Positions 58,221-64,000 of a DNA stretch of 64,000 nt are shown one piece after another. Position 1 is the stretch's first letter. Each line of letters opens with the position of its first letter. The stretch is from Clostridia bacterium. Its GTDB lineage: Bacteria > Bacillota > Clostridia > Christensenellales > Aristaeellaceae. The stretch is taken from assembly GCA_017519405.1 (NCBI GenBank), contig JAFWSH010000027.1, forward strand, positions 62,001 through 126,000, read 5' to 3'. The position numbers and the translations under genes are program-made. Under the pieces are notes generated by a model that was not told the DNA's origin, did no database searches, and saw only the letters and a list, made by a program, of their open reading frames with translations.

Positions 58221-60101
58221 TTGAATCCTGAGTTCGGACCCAAAAAGAAGAGATCCGTCATATTCTATTATCTTATTGTACTGGCGGTCATTGTGGCCAT
58301 TAACCTGTTTCTCGTGCCTGTGCTGAACAGCCAGAAGAAAGTGACCGTCACATACAGCGACTTCCTGGATATGCTCAACGGCGGCCTGGTGAGAGAAGTA
58401 CAGCTCAGCGATAACGCCATCCGGTTTACAGCGGCGCTGCCGTCGGATTCTGCCAAGCAGACCGGAGCGGAAACCCTGGGATTGTTCGAAACCGGACGGA
58501 TTGAGGATCCCAACCTGATCAGCCTTCTCTACAGCAAGAAAGTCGCCTTCGCCCAGTTGATTCCGGAGGAGGTCTCCCCCATCCTCTCCCTCCTCCTGTA
58601 CTGGGTCCTCCCCCTGGTCTTCTTTGTGGTGATCGGCCATTTCCTCATGAAAAACATCACCAAGAACATGGGAGACGGCGGGGTCATGTCCTTCGGCAAG
58701 AGCAATGCCAAGGTCTATGTGGCTGCCCAGACCGGCAAGAGCTTTGCCGATGTGGCCGGCGAGGATGAGGCCAAGGCAGCCCTGCAGGAGATTGTTGACT
58801 TCCTGCATGACCCGGACAAATACAAGCAGATCGGCGCCCGGCTTCCCAAGGGAGCACTGCTGGTGGGCCCGCCCGGAACGGGCAAGACGCTTCTGGCCAG
58901 GGCGGTAGCCGGCGAGGCCAACGTACCCTTCTTCTCCATCTCTGGCTCCGAGTTTGTGGAGATGTTTGTGGGCATGGGCGCCGCCCGGGTCAGGGACCTG
59001 TTCAAGCAGGCCCAGGAGAAGGCGCCCTGCATTGTGTTCATCGATGAGATCGATGCCATCGGCGGAAAGCGGGAAGGCGGCGTGGGCATCGGCGGAAACG
59101 ACGAGCGGGAACAGACGCTGAACCAGCTGCTGACGGAGATGGACGGTTTCGACGGTTCCAAGGGTGTGGTGATCCTTGCGGCCACCAACCGTCCGGAGAG
59201 CCTGGACAAGGCGCTGCTGCGCCCCGGCCGGTTTGACCGCCGGATCCCTGTGGAACTGCCGGATCTAGCAGGCCGGGAGGCCATTCTCCGGGTGCACGCA
59301 AAGGATGTCCGCACCGAGGAGGGGTTGGATTTCAGGGCCATTGCCCTGGCCACGTCCGGCACCTCCGGCGCAGAGCTGGCCAACATCATCAACGAAGGTG
59401 CCCTCCTGGCGGTCAAGGAAGGCCGCGACCGGGTGTCCCAGCGGGACCTGGAGGAGGCCATCGAGACCGTGCTGGCCGGTTACCAGCGGAAGAACGCGGT
59501 GATCAGTCAAAAGGAAAAGGAGATCGCCAGCTACCACGAGATCGGCCACGCCCTGGTGGCCGCCATGCAGAAGAACTCGGCACCGGTGCACAAAATCACC
59601 ATCATTCCCCGGACCTCCGGCGCACTGGGCTATACCATGCAGGTGGACGAGGACGAGCACTATCTCATGAGCCGGGAAGAGCTCTTCAACAAAATCACTA
59701 CCCTCACAGCCGGCCGGGCCGCAGAGGAACTGGTATTCCACCAGATGACATCAGGGGCGGCCAACGATATCGAGCAGGCCACCAAATTGGCGCGAACCAT
59801 GATCACCAGGCTGGGCATGAGCGATCAGTTCGGCATGACCGCCCTGAGCGTGGTGCAGAACGCCTATCTGGGCGGCGACGCCTCGCTGGCCTGTTCGGAA
59901 CAGACAGCAGCCCGGATCGATCAGGAAGTGGTGGATCTGATCGCCAAGGCACATGGGATCGCGACGGAGATCCTGCAGCGGAATGAGCCCATGCTGCACC
60001 GGCTGGCCGCCTGCCTGCTGGAGCGGGAGACCATCACCGGCGAGGAATTCATGCAGATTCTGAACGAGCCGGCCCCGGATACTGCCGGTCAGGACACATA
60101 A
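58221..60101 (+). CDS. ftsH: ATP-dependent membrane zinc protease FtsH
   Basis: 626 residues. Two N-terminal membrane helices (about 13-33 and 118-138) enclose a small extracytoplasmic domain; then AAA+ ATPase with Walker A GPPGTGKT (216-223), Walker [12 protein letters not shown] and [22 protein letters not shown], then the metalloprotease with HEIGH (439-443) and the later ANDIEQAT region. It degrades misfolded membrane proteins and short-lived regulators. The start codon is TTG 58221, 9 bases after AAAGGAG; no ATG precedes the first membrane helix. Confidence 0.96.
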   Translation: MNPEFGPKKKRSVIFYYLIVLAVIVAINLFLVPVLNSQKKVTVTYSDFLDMLNGGLVREVQLSDNAIRFTAALPSDSAKQTGAETLGLFETGRIEDPNLISLLYSKKVAFAQLIPEEVSPILSLLLYWVLPLVFFVVIGHFLMKNITKNMGDGGVMSFGKSNAKVYVAAQTGKSFADVAGEDEAKAALQEIVDFLHDPDKYKQIGARLPKGALLVGPPGTGKTLLARAVAGEANVPFFSISGSEFVEMFVGMGAARVRDLFKQAQEKAPCIVFIDEIDAIGGKREGGVGIGGNDEREQTLNQLLTEMDGFDGSKGVVILAATNRPESLDKALLRPGRFDRRIPVELPDLAGREAILRVHAKDVRTEEGLDFRAIALATSGTSGAELANIINEGALLAVKEGRDRVSQRDLEEAIETVLAGYQRKNAVISQKEKEIASYHEIGHALVAAMQKNSAPVHKITIIPRTSGALGYTMQVDEDEHYLMSREELFNKITTLTAGRAAEELVFHQMTSGAANDIEQATKLARTMITRLGMSDQFGMTALSVVQNAYLGGDASLACSEQTAARIDQEVVDLIAKAHGIATEILQRNEPMLHRLAACLLERETITGEEFMQILNEPAPDTAGQDT

Positions 60102-60115
60102 AGCGGAGGGATACC

Positions 60116-61288
60116 ATGGCCAAAGCCACTTTGATGCCCGGAAAAGAAAAGCGGGTGCTGGCTGGACACCCGTGGGTTTTCAGAAGCGATATCGCCGGGG
60201 TTGAAGGCAGCTTCACACCGGGCGATGTGGTGCAGGTGTTCTCCTCCAGGGAACGTTTTCTGGCCAAGGCCTATTACAATCCCGCGTCCCAGATTGCACT
60301 GCGCGTCATGACCCTCAGGGACGAGCCGGTGGACAGGGATTTCATCCACCGCCGCATCCGGGAGGCGGTGGACTACCGCCGCACATTTGCCGATCTCAGG
60401 TCCTGCCGTCTGGTGTTTGCTGAGAGCGACCGGCTGCCTGCGCTCATCGTGGACAGCTTCGGGGATTGCCTCGTGCTGCAGTGTCTTGCCCTGGGGATGG
60501 AACGCTTCAAGGAGGCGGCCGTGGAGGCGCTGGTGGAAGCCCTGCATCCGAAGGGAGTCTATGAACGCAGCGATGTGCCGGTGCGCCTCCTGGAGGGTAT
60601 GGAAGAGAAAACCGGCATCCTCTACGGCGAGGTGCCGGATCGTGTGGAGATGACGGAAAACGGCATCCGCTTCCTGGTGGATGTGAAGCAGGGCCAGAAG
60701 ACCGGCTTCTTCCTGGACCAGAAGGAAAACCGCGCCGCCATCGCCCCGTTTGTCAAAGATAAGCGGGTGCTGGATTGCTTCACCCACACCGGCAGCTTTG
60801 CGCTGCATGCCGGACATTACGGGGCCGCGGAGGTCACAGGCGTGGATATATCCGCCCAGGCCTGTGCTTTCGCTGCCGAGAATGCGGCACTGAATGGCCT
60901 GTCGGATACAGTGCATTTTGTGGAGGCAAACGCCTTCGATCTCCTCAGCGAGGCCAGCCGGCGCGGCGAGCAATACGACGTCATCATCCTGGACCCGCCG
61001 GCGTTCACCAAGACGAAATCCATGGTAGAGCGGGCCGTTCGGGGGTACAAGGAAATCAATCTCCGGGCCATGAAGATGCTGCCCGACGGCGGCTATCTGG
61101 TCACCTGCTCCTGCTCGCAGCATATTGTGCCGGAGCAGTTCCGGGAGATCGTGCGCTCGGCCGCCCTCGATGCACGGGTGCAGCTGCGCCAGGTGGAGTT
61201 CCGGACCCAGGGGCGGGATCACCCGATTCTGCCGTCTGCGCCGGAAACACAGTATCTCAAATGCGCCATTTACCAGATCTGGAGATAA
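60116..61288 (+). CDS. RlmI-like SAM-dependent rRNA cytosine-C5 methyltransferase
   Basis: 390 residues: an N-terminal PUA domain (about 1-75; LMPGKEKRVLAGHPWVFRSDI), an EEHEE-like linker and a Rossmann methylase with VLDCFTHTGSFALHA (SAM), DPPAFTK and the catalytic-Cys region LVTCSCSQH. E. coli RlmI makes m5C1962 in 23S rRNA; this protein is a probable counterpart. GCGGAGGG precedes the ATG, 14 bases after ftsH, so it may be co-transcribed with it. Convergent with the FMN enzyme. Confidence 0.92.
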   Translation: MAKATLMPGKEKRVLAGHPWVFRSDIAGVEGSFTPGDVVQVFSSRERFLAKAYYNPASQIALRVMTLRDEPVDRDFIHRRIREAVDYRRTFADLRSCRLVFAESDRLPALIVDSFGDCLVLQCLALGMERFKEAAVEALVEALHPKGVYERSDVPVRLLEGMEEKTGILYGEVPDRVEMTENGIRFLVDVKQGQKTGFFLDQKENRAAIAPFVKDKRVLDCFTHTGSFALHAGHYGAAEVTGVDISAQACAFAAENAALNGLSDTVHFVEANAFDLLSEASRRGEQYDVIILDPPAFTKTKSMVERAVRGYKEINLRAMKMLPDGGYLVTCSCSQHIVPEQFREIVRSAALDARVQLRQVEFRTQGRDHPILPSAPETQYLKCAIYQIWR

Positions 61289-61298
61289 GGCGCATCCG

Positions 61299-62189
61299 TT
61301 ACCAGGAGATCGGGTGAATGACGGCAGGGTCGATATGCTTGAGATCCTTCGAGCAGGTCCGCACCATCATGGCTCTGAGTTCGTCCGTCATCTCCCGGAT
61401 CACACCGGCCATGGCCTCCGGTCCGCCCTGCTCCAGCGGCTCTATCAGCGGACGGCCCACAGATACGGCATCCGCCCCCAGGGCAAGGACCTTAAACGCG
61501 TCAAAGCCATCCTGAATCCCGCCATCCACAATGATAAGAAAGTCCTGCCCCACGGCTGCCCGGGTTTCCTTCACCATCATAGCCGGCGGTACAGCCCACC
61601 GCATCAGCCCGTTGTGGTGGCTCAGCACCACGCCCGCACAGCCCAGCGCCTTGCATGTCAAGGCGTCTTTTGCGCTGAGGGCGCCTTTGACGATGAAGGG
61701 CAGTCGGGTGGCTGACACATAGCGTTTCAGTTCCTCCAGCGTGGGCAGCTTCATCTGCATGCCGACCACCACGGAATCCCGGTCGTCCCGGATGTTCACG
61801 GCATGCTCCACATCCATGCCCACTGCCAGCGCCCCGTATTGCTCAGCGCAGGCGAGCCGCGTGAGGATCTCGTTGGGATCGGCATAGGGCTTCACGATTT
61901 TGACCACTTTGGCGCCGGTGGCCAGAACCTGCCGAAGCTCCTCACAGCTGCCCATGCCGATGCAGCAGAGCGCATCTGCAGCCTTTGCGCCCTCCGCAAA
62001 TGCCGTCATGCTCGGCTTCAGATGGCTCAAGGCTGCCGTGATGACAGGCGTGTTGAAGGTTTGGCCGAAATAGCGGGCCGTGGTGTCCGGATGCACACTG
62101 CCCACAATTCGCCCCTCCACCAGCAGATGGTCCAGATAGCGCCGGTTCAGCGCGACGGAGTCTCCGTTCAGCGGTCTTTCACTGCCCAT
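61299..62189 (-). CDS. FMN-dependent alpha-hydroxy-acid dehydrogenase-like protein
   Basis: 296 residues, a TIM-barrel FMN enzyme of the lactate oxidase/glycolate oxidase group. FIVKGALSAKDALTCKALGCAGVVLSHHNG (substrate Lys and His) and LIIVDGGIQDGFDAFKVLALGADAVSVGRPL (FMN phosphate) are visible, but the usual Tyr-containing N-terminal part is short (family norm 350-380 residues). It may act on a small 2-hydroxy acid or another substrate. ATG 62189 follows GGGAGGAAG; upstream open codons are the tRNA gene. Same direction as, and 60 bases after, tRNA-Leu. Confidence 0.85.
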   Translation of the reverse strand: MGSERPLNGDSVALNRRYLDHLLVEGRIVGSVHPDTTARYFGQTFNTPVITAALSHLKPSMTAFAEGAKAADALCCIGMGSCEELRQVLATGAKVVKIVKPYADPNEILTRLACAEQYGALAVGMDVEHAVNIRDDRDSVVVGMQMKLPTLEELKRYVSATRLPFIVKGALSAKDALTCKALGCAGVVLSHHNGLMRWAVPPAMMVKETRAAVGQDFLIIVDGGIQDGFDAFKVLALGADAVSVGRPLIEPLEQGGPEAMAGVIREMTDELRAMMVRTCSKDLKHIDPAVIHPISW

Positions 62190-62249
62190 GATGCTTCCTC
62201 CCTTTTGCTTCACAGGATCTTTTGTTGACCATCGGCCGGATAAGCAAAA

Positions 62250-62330
62250 TGCTGATGGCGGGACTCGAACCCGCACGCCTCGCGGCAGGGGATTTTAAGT
62301 CCCCGGTGTCTGCCGTTCCACCACATCAGC
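62250..62330 (-). tRNA. tRNA-Leu (UAA)
   Basis: 81 bases on the minus strand. Acceptor stem GCTGATG / CATCAGC plus discriminator A; anticodon stem GGGGA/TCCCC with loop CTTAAAA, anticodon UAA at 62295-62297; long variable arm TGCCGCGAGGCGT typical of leucine tRNAs; T-arm GCGGG-TTCGAGT-CCCGC. CCA is not encoded. Confidence 0.96.
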
Positions 62331-62339
62331 ACGGAGCTG

Positions 62340-62368
62340 ATTATACCACATCCTACGGGCGAAAGCAA
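62340..62368 (-). promoter_or_regulatory. tRNA-Leu promoter
   Basis: Minus strand TTGCTT (62363-62368), 17-base spacer, perfect TATAAT (62340-62345), ending 10 bases before the tRNA. Confidence 0.8.
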
Positions 62369-62408
62369 ATATGCCTCCCGGAAAGCTGCAGCCCACTGTG
62401 CATAATCC

Positions 62409-62437
62409 TTGCGCAAGTGTTCTGTACGTGGTATAAT
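62409..62437 (+). promoter_or_regulatory. Promoter of the sugar kinase gene
   Basis: TTGCGC (62409-62414), 17-base spacer, perfect TATAAT (62432-62437), 30 bases before the start. Confidence 0.8.
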
Positions 62438-62466
62438 GGGCCGAAACTGTAGTGGAGGGATGCCTT

Positions 62467-63387
62467 GTGATCACCACACTGTGTCTGAACCCTTCCTTCG
62501 ACAAAACGGTGGAAGTGGACGCCATGACGGTGGGCGGATTGCACCGGGTACGCAGGCTCAGGACCGATCCCGGCGGAAAGGGCTCCAATGTGGCGGCGGT
62601 GCTGGTGCGCCTCGGGGCGCAGACCCGCTGTCTCGGGCTGGCCGGCGAGAACGGTGCGGCCCAATACGAGGCCATGCTGGATCAGATCGGTGTCCCCCAC
62701 GGGTTTCTTCATATGCCCGGCCAGGTCAGGACCAACCTGAAGATCGTGAGTCTGGACGGAGCAGAGGTGACAGAGATCAACGAACCCGGCCCGGAAGTGA
62801 ATATCAAGCTGCTGGACAGCCTGATCCGGCTGGCCCGCGACAACTGCCGGGGGGACGATTTCATTATTCTGACCGGCTCCCTGCCGCCCGGCTGCTCCCA
62901 CGATACCTATGCGCGGGTGATGCGCGCACTGCCGGTTCCCTGCGTGTTGGACGCATCGGGTGAGACCCTGCGGCAGAGCCTGAAAGCGACGCCGTTCCTG
63001 GTAAAGCCCAACCTCCAGGAACTGTCGGACCAGGCAGGCCGGCCGCTGAAAACCCGGGAGGAGATTCGTGAGGCAGCCCATAGGATGATCGCTGCCGGTG
63101 CCCGAAATGTGCTGGTTTCCATGGGGGCCCACGGTGCCCTGCTGGTGAACCCTGCAGGTGCGCTCTTCTCCCCCGGCCTGCGTGTTCCGGTTTCCTCCAC
63201 CGTCGGTGCCGGAGATGCCATGACGGCCGGCTTTGTGGCGGGATTTGTGGAGACGGGCAGTTTCCGGGAGGCCATGCGGCGCGGCATGGCAGCCGGTGCG
63301 GCCTCGGTGATGACCGACGGCACACAGCTGATCCGCCGGGAGGACTATGATGCCTTGCTGGGCAAGGTTGAGATTCAGGAAGTGTAA
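62467..63387 (+). CDS. 1-phosphofructokinase/tagatose-6-phosphate kinase family (PfkB)
   Basis: 306 residues, ribokinase fold. LCLNPSFDKTVEVDAM, DPGGKGSNVAAVLVRLGA (sugar site) and SSTVGAGDAMTAGFVAGFV (ATP/anion hole and catalytic Asp) are the PfkB signatures of the FruK/LacC/PfkB branch, which phosphorylates fructose-1-P, tagatose-6-P or fructose-6-P. No PTS gene accompanies it, so a PfkB-type or free phosphosugar role is open. Start is GTG 62467, 8 bases after GGAGGGA; a GTG at 62452 is too close to the ribosome site. Confidence 0.88.
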   Translation: MITTLCLNPSFDKTVEVDAMTVGGLHRVRRLRTDPGGKGSNVAAVLVRLGAQTRCLGLAGENGAAQYEAMLDQIGVPHGFLHMPGQVRTNLKIVSLDGAEVTEINEPGPEVNIKLLDSLIRLARDNCRGDDFIILTGSLPPGCSHDTYARVMRALPVPCVLDASGETLRQSLKATPFLVKPNLQELSDQAGRPLKTREEIREAAHRMIAAGARNVLVSMGAHGALLVNPAGALFSPGLRVPVSSTVGAGDAMTAGFVAGFVETGSFREAMRRGMAAGAASVMTDGTQLIRREDYDALLGKVEIQEV

Positions 63388-63390
63388 TAC

Positions 63391-63846
63391 GTGTTCTGGC
63401 GATGGAGAAAAGCTGAAATGAGCGATGGCGAGATCGACCTGATCCCCGTGGATGAGTTCCCTGCCGATGATGAGATGGGCTTTGGGGAGGAGTACAACTG
63501 GGTCATCGCGCCCCACGGTCGGCACAGAGAGATGGGCCGCATCAGCCTGCGTCTCGGCGAGAGTGCCTGCGTCTACGCTTTCGGCCACATCGGCTACCAT
63601 GTGGATCCCCCCTACCGCGGGCATCGCTTTGCCGAGAAAGCCTGCAGGCTCATCGTCCCCGTCATCCTCCGCTCCGGCAAGGACAGCGTGGTCATCACCT
63701 GCGATCCGGACAACCTGCCCAGCCGGAAAACCTGTGAGGCCCTGGGCTGCGAGCTGGAGCGCATCATCGAGGTGCCCGCCTGGATTCGCGCACAGTGGTC
63801 CATCAGCCGTGTAAAATGCCGCTACATCTGGGATCTCAAATCGTAA
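63391..63846 (+). CDS. GNAT-like acetyltransferase
   Basis: 151 residues. GHIGYHVDPPYRGHRFAEKACRLIVP is a GNAT acetyl-CoA loop and TCDPDNLPSRKTCEALGCELER the following helix, as in N-acetyltransferases of the RimJ/tagatose-linked type. The start is GTG 63391 (AGGAAG before it) or ATG 63418 (GGAGAA before it); they cannot be told apart safely. It lies 3 bases after the PfkB kinase, so the two are co-transcribed. Substrate unknown. Confidence 0.8.
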   Translation: MFWRWRKAEMSDGEIDLIPVDEFPADDEMGFGEEYNWVIAPHGRHREMGRISLRLGESACVYAFGHIGYHVDPPYRGHRFAEKACRLIVPVILRSGKDSVVITCDPDNLPSRKTCEALGCELERIIEVPAWIRAQWSISRVKCRYIWDLKS

Positions 63847-63876
63847 CCCACCTTTGACAGAGAGCGAGGCGACGTC

Positions 63877-64000
63877 ATGCTGACCGAGATCTCCGGCGTA
63901 CGCATCCATTGGGAAAAGACCGGACTTGGCCCCCGTCGGGTTGTCCTCCTCCATGGCTGGGGATGTTCGACGAAGCTGATGGAGGCGCCGGCGAGCGCGC
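63877..64000 (+). CDS. N-terminal part of an alpha/beta hydrolase (cut by window end)
   Basis: Forty-one residues are visible. RRVVLLHGWGCST is the oxyanion-hole His-Gly segment of alpha/beta hydrolases, so the full gene probably encodes an esterase or similar enzyme. ATG 63877 follows GAGCGAGG, 30 bases after the GNAT stop, on the same strand. Confidence 0.75.
   Translation, partial: MLTEISGVRIHWEKTGLGPRRVVLLHGWGCSTKLMEAPASA

Noticed and set aside
62210-62416. Short reading frames across the tRNA-Leu region.
   Set aside because: They translate the tRNA gene itself and lack ribosome sites.
1-64000. CRISPR arrays, insertion sequences, prophage or conjugative genes.
   Set aside because: No direct-repeat arrays, transposases, phage structural genes or relaxases were found; the one recombinase looks like a housekeeping Xer protein.

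Overview
The window looks like a chromosomal segment of a GC-rich, strictly fermentative member of Bacillota, most likely class Clostridia from a gut or rumen. This is inferred from gene content: a Gram-positive LexA with its CGAAC-N4-GTTCG box, the darA-holB-ricT gene order, a DUF4317 protein, a single-chain clostridial-type FGAM synthase, type III pantothenate kinase beside an ECF S component, strong AGGAGG ribosome sites with frequent GTG/TTG starts, and several plant-polysaccharide enzymes. The species cannot be named from sequence alone. There is no rRNA, CRISPR array, prophage or insertion sequence, and no gene-free stretch longer than about 260 bases.

Layout. 1-7.3 kb: a pectin island with two MalK-type sugar ABC ATPases, three unrecognised membrane proteins (the first cut by the window edge), a GH28 polygalacturonase, a GH105 unsaturated-uronyl hydrolase and an AraC regulator. 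7.4-9.8 kb: a polar amino acid ABC transporter (minus strand). 10.0-12.4 kb: a secreted GH10 xylanase with an HD protein and a VOC protein. 12.5-15.7 kb: a secreted HAD phosphatase, a YfcE-like phosphoesterase with an extra C-terminal segment, a peptide deformylase and an UlaG-like hydrolase. 15.8-20.2 kb (minus): lexA, msrC, an 812-residue adenosine-deaminase-like protein fused to a Rossmann/SLOG-like domain, then pyrH. 20.3-23.6 kb: ruvCAB and queA. 23.6-31.4 kb: purine genes (stand-alone AICAR formyltransferase, purD, purL, purB), ending at a terminator.

31.4-36.1 kb: a tRNA/rRNA-type methylase, a BaiN-like flavoprotein, tex and a small zinc-ribbon protein. 36.2-38.2 kb: a phosphoribosyltransferase, a MarR regulator with a promoter flanked by GGTACC sites, and rdgB. 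38.3-41.9 kb: an NAD salvage operon nrtR-pncA-nadE-pncB behind a near-textbook NrtR operator. 42.0-43.9 kb (minus): ECF S component, coaX, GNAT. 44.1-47.8 kb: darA, holB, ricT, DUF4317. 47.8-52.5 kb (minus): argC-GNAT-argJ-argB-argD. 52.7-58.1 kb: cellobiose phosphorylase (GH94), proC, rnhA and a Xer-type recombinase behind a long inverted repeat. 58.2-64 kb: ftsH, an RlmI-like methylase, an FMN enzyme, tRNA-Leu(UAA), a PfkB sugar kinase, a GNAT and the start of an alpha/beta hydrolase.

Most of the window is housekeeping biosynthesis and repair interleaved with carbohydrate-use genes. The segments most worth following up are the deaminase-Rossmann fusion in the LexA transcription unit, the two self-contained regulatory circuits (NrtR and MarR), the inverted repeat in front of the recombinase, the GNAT embedded in the arginine operon, and the unassigned membrane proteins of the pectin island.
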